Source of the DNA: Pseudideonella sakaiensis
GTDB taxonomy: Bacteria; Pseudomonadota; Gammaproteobacteria; Burkholderiales; Burkholderiaceae_C
Assembly (NCBI RefSeq): GCF_001293525.1
Contig: NZ_BBYR01000032.1
Location: 1-64,000, forward strand
Direction: 5' to 3'
Length of the DNA: 64,000 nucleotides
Part shown: one piece after another, positions 28,500-35,743 of the stretch
Numbering within the stretch: position 1 is the first letter of the stretch
Layout: each line of letters starts with the position of its first letter
Notes under the pieces: generated by a model
Told to the model about the DNA's origin: nothing
The model's input: the letters and a program-made list of their open reading frames with translations, nothing else
Databases searched by the model: none
Made by a program: the position numbers and the translations under genes

Positions 28500-28800
28500 G
28501 TGCACCGTGACGCGATCACGGCGACGACGCTGCCCGCATACGACCAGACCTTCGGCTACGACGAACTGGGCCGGCTGACCGGGATCACGACGTCGAGCGC
28601 AACGTGGAGCCTCGGGTACGACGCCAACGGCCATCGCACGGCGGTGACCACGGGCGGAACGACGCGGGCGTACACGACCGCTGCGACGAGCAACCGGCTC
28701 GATGCGCTGACGAACCCGGCGCGCAGCTTCACGTGCGACAGCGCGGGAAACACGACGGACTCGGGGCGCGCAGCGCGTAGCACCCGGCCGCTCACGTCGG
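28500..28800 (+). pseudogene. RHS/YD-repeat protein fragment
   Basis: About 100 codons carry YD-repeat sequence: FGYDELGRLTGITTSS, SLGYDANGHRTAVTTGG, NRLDALTN and CDSAGNTTDSG. These are typical of RHS-family exported repeat proteins. No 5' end is present and the repeats decay after about 28780. The frame stays open into the downstream toxin gene without a stop, giving a continuous 228-codon frame. The fragment is probably a relic of a polymorphic toxin gene or of an RHS element. No start with a ribosome site was seen. Confidence 0.7.
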
Positions 28801-28830
28801 CGACGCCCTCTTGGTTCTCCGCGTGCTTGG

Positions 28831-28850
28831 TGGTAACCTATGTGATACCA
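28831..28850. promoter_or_regulatory. inverted repeat operator before the HigB-type toxin gene
   Basis: TGGTA (28831-28835) and TACCA (28846-28850) form a dyad 6 bases before the toxin ATG. TTGGTT (28811-28816) and TAACCT (28834-28839) are spaced 17 bases apart as a possible -35/-10. This fits autoregulation by the antitoxin. Confidence 0.45.
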
Positions 28851-28856
28851 ATCGCC

Positions 28857-29186
28857 ATGCTGGATGTGCGCGAGTACCTGGATGAAGACGGCACCAGTCC
28901 CTTTGCGGAATGGTTCGCAGTCCTGGACGCCACTGCAGCGGCCAGGATCACGGTCGCCCTCGCGCGCATCGAGCAAGGCAACCTGTCCAACGTCAAAGGC
29001 GTCGGGGAGGGAGTGCTGGAGTACCGGCTGGATTTCGGGCCGGGCTACCGGGTGTATTTCGGCCGCGACGGGGACGTGCTGGTCATCCTGCTGGCCGGCG
29101 GGACGAAGAAACGGCAGCAGCGCGACATCGAGGCTGCGCAGGCCCGTTGGGCGGCCTACAAGCGGCGTAAGCGATCGGCGAGGTGA
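28857..29186 (+). CDS. RelE/HigB-type toxin
   Basis: Type II toxin of 109 residues. MLDVREYLDEDGTSPFAEWF, ARITVALARIEQGN, GVGEGVLEYRLDFGPGYRVYF and VLVILLAGGTKKRQQRDI are hallmark segments of the addiction-module killer family (RelE/HigB fold, mRNA cleavage on the ribosome by family knowledge). The partner antitoxin starts 3 bases after its stop. The gene order toxin-antitoxin is the HigBA order. The upstream frame is open into an RHS fragment, but a promoter-like site and dyad directly before this ATG argue that it is expressed on its own. Base composition is lower in GC than the flanks. Confidence 0.88.
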   Translation: MLDVREYLDEDGTSPFAEWFAVLDATAAARITVALARIEQGNLSNVKGVGEGVLEYRLDFGPGYRVYFGRDGDVLVILLAGGTKKRQQRDIEAAQARWAAYKRRKRSAR

Positions 29187-29189
29187 ATC

Positions 29190-29510
29190 ATGGCCCTGAC
29201 ACGAGACTTCAAGGAAACGGTGCTGGCGCGCGTCCAGGCTGACCCGAAGTTCCGCGATGCCCTGCTCGAGGAAGGCATCGAGTCCATGCTCTCCGGCGAC
29301 GTGGACACCGGCAAGGCGATCCTGCGCGACTACATCAAGGCGACGGTCGGCTTCGAGCGACTCGGCGTCGAGGTCGGCTCATCGCCGAAGAGCCTGATCC
29401 GCATGTTCGGCCCGACCGGCAACCCGCAGGCGCGCAACCTGTTCAGCGTCATCAGCCACCTGCAGCGCCATGCTGGGCTCACCCTGCACGTGACGGCGCG
29501 GTCGCACTGA
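29190..29510 (+). CDS. HigA-like antitoxin
   Basis: Helix-turn-helix antitoxin of 106 residues. MALTRDFKETVLARVQADPKFRDALLEEGIE starts the protein. The DNA-binding part includes LGVEVGSSPKSLIRMFGPTGNPQARNLFSVI, the pattern of putative addiction-module antidotes paired with RelE/HigB toxins. It lies 3 bases downstream of the toxin and ends just before the direct-repeat region. It should neutralise the toxin and repress the operon through the dyad at 28831. Confidence 0.87.
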   Translation: MALTRDFKETVLARVQADPKFRDALLEEGIESMLSGDVDTGKAILRDYIKATVGFERLGVEVGSSPKSLIRMFGPTGNPQARNLFSVISHLQRHAGLTLHVTARSH

Positions 29511-29633
29511 CCGGCAGAGGGGCAACCGACCGGACGGCCGCGCCGAACGGTCGTCTGTGTCGCACCATGCGCACCAAACTGCCCTTGAAGGCTGGCTGAG
29601 GGCCGGTCCGTCCGAAGCTCACGGAGAGGCAAT

Positions 29634-29745
29634 CTACGTGTCGCCCTTGCGGGCCCGATCCAACTGCTCGCGGATGGCGGCGATGATCTGCAACGCGGTC
29701 GCGCTGACTGCCTTGCCCGGCGGCCTGTTGCTGGCGAGCCGCCGT
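29634..29745 (-). pseudogene. short 3' remnant of an unidentified gene
   Basis: An open frame reads RRLASNRPPGKAVSATALQI then IAAIREQLDRARKGDT and stops. It has the look of a real C-terminus (amphipathic helix, balanced charge), but upstream it runs straight into the 143-bp duplicated segment in a different frame from the lipoprotein gene. It may be what is left of an antitoxin-like gene cut by the rearrangement. Family not recognised. Confidence 0.3.
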
Positions 29746-29749
29746 GCAC

Positions 29750-29892
29750 TCAGCGCCCTCCCGTCGCGGTGACGACATGGTCGCCGGCCTCGGTCACGGC
29801 CCAGGCGGTGCGGGTGTCGAGCGTCGCGACCGCGCGGAAGTTGCGCAAGAAGCCGGAGGCCTGGTCGGTCCACGTCCGCCCACCGTCCGTCG
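29750..29892. repeat. 143-bp direct repeat, copy 1 (3' end of the lipoprotein gene)
   Basis: Identical to 31197-31339 except at three positions (29753, 29771, 29850). On the minus strand it is the last 46-47 codons plus stop of the lipoprotein gene that ends at 31197. The repeat begins exactly at the stop codon. The XRE-antitoxin-PIN operon lies between the copies. The remaining gene-free bases around it, 29511-29633, show nothing recognisable. Confidence 0.95.
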
Positions 29893-29905
29893 CAAAAGCG
29901 GCAAG

Positions 29906-30337
29906 TCAGGTCGGATCGTGTTCCTCGATCCACCTCATCGCCTCGCCCGCCGAAACAATCTCAATGCCCAGATGGCTACCGATACCGAGCAAGTCGCTGT
30001 CTCCCGACACGATGAGCTCGGCGCTGCCGGCCACCGCAGCGGCGATGACGTGATCGTCGTCGGCATCGCCGGGCACCACGCGAGGCACCTCGGTAGGTGC
30101 CACCACTTCGACCACCTCGACGAAATCGGCCAGCACCGCCTGCGCGGTCGTGCCGATCGCCGCCAGCCGCTTGGCTGGCGACGGCCGCGTCAGCACATCG
30201 GCCAGCTCTTCCAGCAGCGCCGCGCTGCTGATGAGCTGCACATCACCGCGCTGGCGGATTGCTTCGAGCAGCCGATACGGCGTGCCGCGCCAAAGCAGCG
30301 CGGACAAGGCCACGTTGGTGTCAAGCACGATCCGCAC
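29906..30337 (-). CDS. PIN-domain toxin
   Basis: Toxin-type ribonuclease of about 143 residues. The PIN acidic residues are visible in VRIVLDTNVALSALLWRG, SSAALLEELADVL, DADDDHVIAAAVAG and SGDSDLLGIG, the pattern of the 'putative toxin component, PIN family'. GTG at 30337 was chosen because it puts VRIVLDTN at the N-terminus and overlaps the antitoxin gene by 17 bases, as usual in VapBC pairs. The open frame would allow 18 more residues. It stops 14 bases before the duplicated lipoprotein-gene fragment. It is the last gene of a three-gene operon. Confidence 0.85.
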   Translation of the reverse strand: MRIVLDTNVALSALLWRGTPYRLLEAIRQRGDVQLISSAALLEELADVLTRPSPAKRLAAIGTTAQAVLADFVEVVEVVAPTEVPRVVPGDADDDHVIAAAVAGSAELIVSGDSDLLGIGSHLGIEIVSAGEAMRWIEEHDPT

Positions 30338-30605
30338 CCGCGTCCTTCGCTGCGGGTCCTGATGCGGCCAGACGCGCGCGCCGCTCGGCACGCGCGGCCT
30401 TGACCTCGGCAGCGATCTCGTCCTCGCTCATCGGTTCCACGCCTGCAGCTTCGAGCGCCGGCGCGATGGCCAGCAGCCGATCCAACGCCGCGCGCTTGGC
30501 CGACTTGGCGGCGAGGAACTCGACGAAGTCCACCACCTCGGCCACCTGCTGCGGCGACAACGCCCTGATCTTGGCAATGAGCACCTGCTCCACGGTCGCG
30601 TTCAT
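30321..30605 (-). CDS. antitoxin partner of the PIN toxin
   Basis: Small protein of 94 residues. The first half (VEQVLIAKIRALSPQQVAEVVDFVEF) is the DUF2281-like helical part often found in antitoxins paired with PIN toxins. The second half is charged and helical (MSEDEIAAEVKAARAERRAR), ending in a flexible tail that would wrap the toxin. It overlaps the toxin gene by 17 bases and starts 18 bases after the XRE gene. No DNA-binding domain is obvious, so the XRE protein may supply operon repression. Confidence 0.78.
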   Translation of the reverse strand: MNATVEQVLIAKIRALSPQQVAEVVDFVEFLAAKSAKRAALDRLLAIAPALEAAGVEPMSEDEIAAEVKAARAERRARLAASGPAAKDAGADRA

Positions 30606-30622
30606 CGCATGCCCTCCCGTGA

Positions 30623-30985
30623 TCAGCGCGCCAGCGCCTGGAGTTGCTTCTTGGTCAGGAAGGCATCGAGCAGCTTCTTGACCACGTTCTTGTCCTCCTC
30701 GGGCAACTGCTCGACCTCCTGAAACTGTTTCAGCAGTTCCCGGTCCTCGAAGCGCGCCTTGGCCGCCTCGGTGGCCGCGCCTTCGAGCAAGTAGTCGCTG
30801 GTCACGCCCAGCGCATCGGCCAGGCGTTTCAAGGTGTCGCCCGAGGGGCGCGAGGCGCCGCGCTCGAAGCGGCCGATGTGGGTGTAGTGCAGCGCGGCCA
30901 GTTGCCCCAGCTCGGTCTGCGAGAGGTTCTTGTTCTTGCGCAGCTCGCGCAGCCGCAGCGCGAAGCCATCCAGGGTCTCAGCCAT
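30623..30985 (-). CDS. XRE-family regulator heading the PIN toxin operon
   Basis: Helix-turn-helix protein of 120 residues. The XRE domain (about 8-65) reads LRELRKNKNLSQTELGQLAA then HIGRFERGASRPSGDTLKRL, ending SDYLLEG. A charged C-terminal helix follows (FQEVEQLPEEDKNVVKKLLDAFLTKKQLQ). This C-terminal part is typical of XRE proteins that act as stand-alone regulators near mobile genes. It is the first gene of the operon XRE-antitoxin-toxin. The open frame upstream of ATG 30985 adds 26 residues with no ribosome site. Confidence 0.88.
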   Translation of the reverse strand: MAETLDGFALRLRELRKNKNLSQTELGQLAALHYTHIGRFERGASRPSGDTLKRLADALGVTSDYLLEGAATEAAKARFEDRELLKQFQEVEQLPEEDKNVVKKLLDAFLTKKQLQALAR

Positions 30986-31053
30986 GTCCGGCACTCCAGC
31001 TAGCAAAACGGTGTTCGATGAAGCGATAGTGCCGGAATTCAACGATGACGACA

Positions 31054-31134
31054 ATGCTTGCATGCTTGATCATGGGGCGCCGATGCTTGGCGTGAAACTG
31101 CACAGTCGGTAGATGCTCAAGCGCGTTTGCTTGA
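31054..31134. promoter_or_regulatory. repeated ATGCTTG/TCAAGC boxes upstream of the XRE operon
   Basis: ATGCTTG occurs at 31054-31060, 31062-31068 and 31083-31089. TCAAGC-N6-GCTTGA forms a dyad at 31117-31134. The cluster lies 70-150 bases before the XRE start in locally AT-richer DNA. It is a candidate operator for the XRE protein. Confidence 0.4.
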
Positions 31135-31196
31135 TCCCAAGCTCTTGGCGAGGTGGTGAAAGGCAGGGCGCGCACGCCCAGGCAGCGATCGAGCGC

Positions 31197-31339
31197 TCAA
31201 CGCCCTCCCGTCGCGGTCACGACATGGTCGCCGGCCTCGGTCACGGCCCAGGCGGTGCGGGTGTCGAGCGTCGCGACCGCGCGGAAGTTGCGCAAGGAGC
31301 CGGAGGCCTGGTCGGTCCACGTCCGCCCACCGTCCGTCG
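31197..31339. repeat. 143-bp direct repeat, copy 2 (native 3' end of the lipoprotein gene)
   Basis: The copy that belongs to the intact gene. It matches 29750-29892 with 140 of 143 positions identical, in the same orientation. Confidence 0.95.
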
Positions 31340-33656
31340 TCGCGACGATCCGGCCTTCGTCGCCGACGATCCAGCCCTGTCGGGCATCGGCGAAGGCCAC
31401 GTCGTTGAGGTTCACCTGCGCGCCTGCGAAGGCGCCCACGGCGGGCAGGGTCATGGGGGCCCAGGTCCGCCCGCCGTCCTCGGTGCGCAGCGCCACCTGG
31501 TTGCGGCCGACGGCGTGGCCGACGGCGGCGTCGACGAAGCGGATGCGCTTGATCTCCGCCGGGTAGCGGACGCCGGTGGTGGGCACCGTGGTGCGCGGCT
31601 GCCAGGTGGCTCCGCCGTCTTCGGTCTGGTAGAGCACGCCGTCGTAGGCCGCGGCGGCACCGATGCGGGCATCCGCGAAGGCCAGGCTGGAGGCCGCGCG
31701 GAAGGGTGGGGTGCCGCGCAGCTGCCAGCTGCGCCCGCCGTCCTCGGTCGCGAGCAGGGAGACGTGGTCGCCCGCACTGCGCAGGATCCAGCCCCGTTGA
31801 TCGTCGACGAACACCATCCTGCCCCGCACGCCGGCCGTGGCGGACTCGGCAAGGGCTGGCAGGGTGGCGATGCGTTGCCACGTCGATCCGCCGTCCCGCG
31901 TCTCGGCCACCGTCAGCGTTGGCTGCGGTGCGGCGCCCGCGGCGGCCACGTCGACGGTCACGAGGGCACGGGCCAGGCCCGTCGTCCTGCCCGGTGCGAT
32001 CGCGTCGATCGCCAGGCCCGCCAGGGCGTCCGATGCCGGGGTCGGCGACCAGCGGCCACCGCTGTCCGAGGTCTGGACGACGGCGCCCGCGGAGAGGCCC
32101 ACGGTGCGACGCGGCTCGACCAGCCAGGGCGACTCGCCCAGGGGGGTCGTCGCGGCCTGCAGCGCCAGCACGCGCGACCAGTTCCCGGTGGCATCGCTGC
32201 GCCACCAGCCGTCGGACAGCTGCGCCAGCAGGCTGCTCGCTGCCGGGCCGACCGGGACCAGCTTGCCCACGCAGGCCATGTCGCGCGGCTTCGGTGTCCA
32301 GGAGGCCCCACCGTCGCGGGTGATCGAGAAGTCGCAGGCGCTGCCGGGCCGCACGATGGCGACCCTGCCCGACACGGCCTGGAACCAGGCCGGAGAACTG
32401 CCGAAGGGATCGGCGGCGGTGGTCGCCTCCAGCAGGCTCTGCAGCGTGTCGCCGCCGTCGGTGCTTCTCAGCAGCAGGGCCTGCGTGCTCGTCACCGGCG
32501 CGGTCAGCCACAGGGTGCGGCCGTCGGCGTACAGCGCGGGCGGCACGACCGATGCGGGCGCGGCGATGCCCAGGGACCGGGACTGCCAGCCGAGGCCGCC
32601 GTCGGTGCTGCGCCAGAGCTGCACGAAGCCGTTCGACGAACCGAGCACCCAGCCGTCGGCCGCGCCGACGAACACCGCCTGCAACAGGACGGTCCCGCTG
32701 TCGGCGGTCAGCACCCGGTCGAAGGTCCGGCCCAGGTCGCTGCTGCGGAACAGCGCGCCGGGGAAGCGGACGTAGAGCGCACCGGAAGGCGACACGGTCG
32801 TGCTGGACGCCTGCGCCTGCCACTGTGGCACGGCCACGCGACGCCATGCCCGACCGTCGTCCTCCGAGACCAGCAGGTCGCTGGAGAACCCCGACGCGAG
32901 GACGATGCGGCCCGCCGCGTCGACGTGCAGGATGGTGCCGAACGCCTCCGGCAGGTCGGCACGCTGCTGCCAGGTCAGGCCGCCGTCGCTGCTGGACACC
33001 AGGGCGACGCGCTGCACCTGCTGCACGTGGTCGTACTGGCGGACGATCGCGACACCGCGGTCGGCATCGGCGAACCGGAGGGCGTCGGGCTGCATGCCCG
33101 CGGTGCGGTGCAGGGCCCAGGTCACGCCTCCATCGGCCGTTCGCAGCACGCCGCGCGCGCTGTCGTAGTCGTCGGGGCGGCCGAGGCTCCAGCCGTGCCG
33201 TTCGTCCGCGAAGACCGGGTCGAACGGGCCGGTGTCGGGCAGCCGGGTCAGCCGGCACCAGCCGCCGGCCGCGTCCGCGGTGCAGAGGCGGTCGCGGGTC
33301 AGCGAGTAGCGGCCGACCGACACCTGGGTCTGCCGCGAGCTCGTGCTGCCGTCCGTCCCGGTGATGGTCAGCCGGACGCTGTACACGCCCGAGGTGGCAT
33401 AGGTCTTGGAGACGGTCGGCTGGGCGCTGCTGCTGCCGTCGCCGAAATCCCAGGCATAGGACAGGCCGGTGGCGCCGGCCGCGATGTCGGTCGAGAGGGT
33501 CACGGCATCGCCCAGCTCCACGCGGGTGGCCGTGGACTGCAGCCGGAACTCCGGGGCCGGCGTGGCCGGGTTGCTCGACCCGCCGCCGCAGGCGGCCAGC
33601 AGGCAGGCCGCCGTGACGACGGCGAGGGACAGCGAGGATCTCGAGGAGGGCAGCAT
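31197..33656 (-). CDS. lipoprotein with PKD domain and BNR/YCF48-type beta-propeller repeats
   Basis: Exported lipoprotein of 819 residues (lipobox LLAAC, Cys23). A PKD domain (about 38-115) contains YAWDFGDGSSS. The rest is built of many Asp-box type repeats such as SSDGGLTWQQR, TADGGVTWAL and RSTDGGDTLQS, and closes with TDGGRTWTDQASG. These repeats form beta-propellers of the YCF48/sialidase fold. No sialidase catalytic residues were recognised, so binding or scaffold function is more likely. Its last 143 bases are duplicated at 29750. Two strong inverted repeats lie upstream. No operon partner is evident. Confidence 0.85.
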   Translation of the reverse strand: MLPSSRSSLSLAVVTAACLLAACGGGSSNPATPAPEFRLQSTATRVELGDAVTLSTDIAAGATGLSYAWDFGDGSSSAQPTVSKTYATSGVYSVRLTITGTDGSTSSRQTQVSVGRYSLTRDRLCTADAAGGWCRLTRLPDTGPFDPVFADERHGWSLGRPDDYDSARGVLRTADGGVTWALHRTAGMQPDALRFADADRGVAIVRQYDHVQQVQRVALVSSSDGGLTWQQRADLPEAFGTILHVDAAGRIVLASGFSSDLLVSEDDGRAWRRVAVPQWQAQASSTTVSPSGALYVRFPGALFRSSDLGRTFDRVLTADSGTVLLQAVFVGAADGWVLGSSNGFVQLWRSTDGGLGWQSRSLGIAAPASVVPPALYADGRTLWLTAPVTSTQALLLRSTDGGDTLQSLLEATTAADPFGSSPAWFQAVSGRVAIVRPGSACDFSITRDGGASWTPKPRDMACVGKLVPVGPAASSLLAQLSDGWWRSDATGNWSRVLALQAATTPLGESPWLVEPRRTVGLSAGAVVQTSDSGGRWSPTPASDALAGLAIDAIAPGRTTGLARALVTVDVAAAGAAPQPTLTVAETRDGGSTWQRIATLPALAESATAGVRGRMVFVDDQRGWILRSAGDHVSLLATEDGGRSWQLRGTPPFRAASSLAFADARIGAAAAYDGVLYQTEDGGATWQPRTTVPTTGVRYPAEIKRIRFVDAAVGHAVGRNQVALRTEDGGRTWAPMTLPAVGAFAGAQVNLNDVAFADARQGWIVGDEGRIVATTDGGRTWTDQASGSLRNFRAVATLDTRTAWAVTEAGDHVVTATGGR

Positions 33657-33681
33657 GGTCGGCAACTGGTGAGGGCCCCCA

Positions 33682-33702
33682 GGGCCGGGCGGTGCCCGGC
33701 CC
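33682..33702. promoter_or_regulatory. hairpin in the leader of the lipoprotein gene
   Basis: GGGCCGGGC, GGT, GCCCGGCCC: a perfect 9-bp stem with a 3-base loop, ending 26 bases before the lipoprotein ATG on the minus strand. Such a stable leader hairpin could affect translation or end upstream transcripts. Confidence 0.45.
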
Positions 33703-33727
33703 GCCCACCGCGGGGGCCCCGCGGGGG

Positions 33728-33762
33728 TCGAGAGAACGTGGGGCGGCCCGGCGTTCTCTCGA
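33728..33762. repeat. perfect 11-bp inverted repeat upstream of the lipoprotein gene
   Basis: TCGAGAGAACG (33728-33738) and CGTTCTCTCGA (33752-33762), separated by 13 bases. It lies about 72-106 bases upstream of the lipoprotein start. An operator or a transcript stem are both possible. Confidence 0.6.
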
Positions 33763-33917
33763 GGGGTGTCGTCTGGGTCCGTCGATATACCACGCGTGCA
33801 GGCGTCCATCCGCCGCGACGCCGGCACGCTTCCCTCATTCGTCCATGCCCGGGCTGGCGGTCGGGAGCGACGCCGGCCGCCGATCTGCGAGGACCGCAGC
33901 CCTCGCGGCCGGCATGC

Positions 33918-34442
33918 CTAGGCGCCAGGCTCCCTCCGCCCGGCCTGCCAGGCCTCGATCTGCGGCGCCACCACGGCCCGCCGCGCGAGGCTGTCCGCCG
34001 GCCAGACCGCGTCGCGGTCGTAGTAGTCCTCGAAGGCGCGGGCACCGGGCGGGAGCACGACCCACGGCTGCTTCGACGCGGTGAAGATGTGCACGTCCGG
34101 CGGCAGCCGGTCGGGCGCGTCCAGCGTGCCCACCCGCACGAAGGCCATCACCGGGCCCGAGCCCGCGTAGTGGCTCCACACGGCCACGCGGCAGCGCGGG
34201 CAGCGCGCGATGCGCTGGCCCAGGCCGCTCGCCGAGGGCGTGTCCACCCATTCGGGCGCCACGCCGAGGTTCAGCAGCCGCTGCGTCTCGATCATTGCGT
34301 TGAGCGCGAAGGAGGCGCCCGACTCGCGCTGGCACCAGCGGCAGTGGCAGCAGTGCACGATCAGCGGCGCGCTGGCCAGCCGGTAGCGCAGCGCGCCGCA
34401 GCTGCAGCCGCCGTCGGCCGGGAGGTCTGTTGCGGTGTTCAT
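33918..34442 (-). CDS. GFA/CENP-V-family zinc protein
   Basis: Protein of 174 residues from the glutathione-dependent formaldehyde-activating (GFA) family. Zinc-binding cysteines are clear: CSCGALRY near the start, HCCHCRWCQRESG, and CPRCRVAVWSHY. The fold is the Mss4-like zinc ribbon. Most members have no proven formaldehyde activity, so the name is structural only. It stands between the lipoprotein gene and the AraC regulator on the same strand, with about 150 bases before the AraC gene end. Confidence 0.9.
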   Translation of the reverse strand: MNTATDLPADGGCSCGALRYRLASAPLIVHCCHCRWCQRESGASFALNAMIETQRLLNLGVAPEWVDTPSASGLGQRIARCPRCRVAVWSHYAGSGPVMAFVRVGTLDAPDRLPPDVHIFTASKQPWVVLPPGARAFEDYYDRDAVWPADSLARRAVVAPQIEAWQAGRREPGA

Positions 34443-34589
34443 CCGGTGCTCCCGTGCGGCTGACGTGCGCTGTCGCCGGCCGCCGCTACCGCGGCCGGGC
34501 CACCGCCGTCGGTTCGACCGTTGCCATGGTAGCGGTCCGGCCGCATGCCCGGCTCCCGGGTCGAGGTGGATGGGACGGCCGCCACCCCC

Positions 34590-35603
34590 TCAGGCCGCCT
34601 TGAACTGCGTCGGCGAGACGCCCGTCCAGCGGCGGAAGGCCCGCGTGAAGGCGCTGGGCTCGGAGAACCCCAGCAGGAAGGCGACGTCGGCGGCCGTGCT
34701 GCCATGCCGCGCCAGGTGCGCCAGCGCGAGGTCGCGGCGCACCTCGTCGACGAGTTCCCGGTACGAGGTGTGCTCCTCGCTCAGGCTGCGTTGCACGGAA
34801 CGCTCGCTCATCGCCAGCTCGGCGGCAAGGCTGGCCAGGCTGGGCACCTCGCCCCGCAGGCGGGCCCCCAGGAGGGTCTGGATCCGGCCGCTGACGGCGC
34901 CGCGCGCCTGCAGTTGCCCGAGGCGGCGCCGGGCATCGGCCTCGAAGCTGTCGAGCAGGTCCGGATCGGCCGACAGCATGCCGGCGGTCAGCGAGGACGT
35001 GGCATAGACGACGGCGTTCTCGGGCTGGTCGAAGCGGACGTCGGGGCCCAGCAGGTGGCGGTGTTCCGCGGTGGAGGCCGGGCTCGGATGCCGGAAGCAA
35101 ACCTCGATCGGGACCGGCGGCCGCGTGGCCAGCCGCGCGAGGGTGAGCACGATGCCGGCCGCCAGCGTTTCGACGGCCTGCCGTGGTGCATGCTGCAGGA
35201 AGCTCGCGACGCCATCGGCCGCACCGAATCGGCACCGGGTCAGGCCGTCCGCGTGGTCGACCCGGACCTGCAGGCCCTCGTTGAGCAGCGGCGCATAGCG
35301 GGCCAGCCGGACCAGGGCGTCGCCGGCGGTGCGGCAACTCAGGATGACGTAGCCGACGATGCCGAGCGCGCCCGGGTTGTACGACGCTGCGCTGTGCAGG
35401 CCGAGGTCGGCGTCGCCGGTCAACTGCTCCCCGGCGGCCCACAGCCGCTCCATGGCCGACGCGGGAACGCGTGCGTTCGGTTCCTCGAGCCAGCGCGGAT
35501 CGATCTTCGCGGCCCGGCAGACCGCATCGGCCGCCAGGCCGCGGCGGCCCAGGAAGGCCACGAAGTCGATGAGCAGCGGTGTGGCAATCGTCGCTTCACG
35601 CAT
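34590..35603 (-). CDS. AraC-family regulator with arabinose-binding-like N-domain
   Basis: Transcription factor of 337 residues. The N-terminal two thirds have the OruR/ArgR-like sensor layout (PLLIDFVAFLGRRGLAADAV, DADLGLHSAASYNPGALGIVGY). The C-terminal AraC DNA-binding domain has SLASLAAELAMSERSVQRSL and the second helix-turn-helix GSTAADVAFLLGFSEPSAFTRAFRRW. It is divergent from a membrane protein and hydrolase pair, 140 bases away, which are its likely targets. The start ATG matches the family N-terminus; upstream frame was rejected. Confidence 0.9.
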   Translation of the reverse strand: MREATIATPLLIDFVAFLGRRGLAADAVCRAAKIDPRWLEEPNARVPASAMERLWAAGEQLTGDADLGLHSAASYNPGALGIVGYVILSCRTAGDALVRLARYAPLLNEGLQVRVDHADGLTRCRFGAADGVASFLQHAPRQAVETLAAGIVLTLARLATRPPVPIEVCFRHPSPASTAEHRHLLGPDVRFDQPENAVVYATSSLTAGMLSADPDLLDSFEADARRRLGQLQARGAVSGRIQTLLGARLRGEVPSLASLAAELAMSERSVQRSLSEEHTSYRELVDEVRRDLALAHLARHGSTAADVAFLLGFSEPSAFTRAFRRWTGVSPTQFKAA

Positions 35604-35743
35604 CGCGGCGGGCTCTCGGGCGGGTCGGTCAGGCTGGCGCCGCGGGTCAAGCGTCTGGCGCCTGCGGTCATGGGCCCCGCGGCGGCACGGACGCACAGTG
35701 GCGGAACGCCATCATCGTCGATGGCACCGGAGAGGACACCACG

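Noticed and set aside
28857-31196. The whole 28.4-31.2 kb region as an integrative element with integrase
   Set aside because: No integrase, transposase or terminal inverted repeats were seen; only the 143-bp direct repeat supports mobility, and it brackets just one part.
31113-34463. 1116-codon open frame opposite the propeller lipoprotein
   Set aside because: No recognisable motif; antisense to a gene with signal, PKD and Asp-box repeats.
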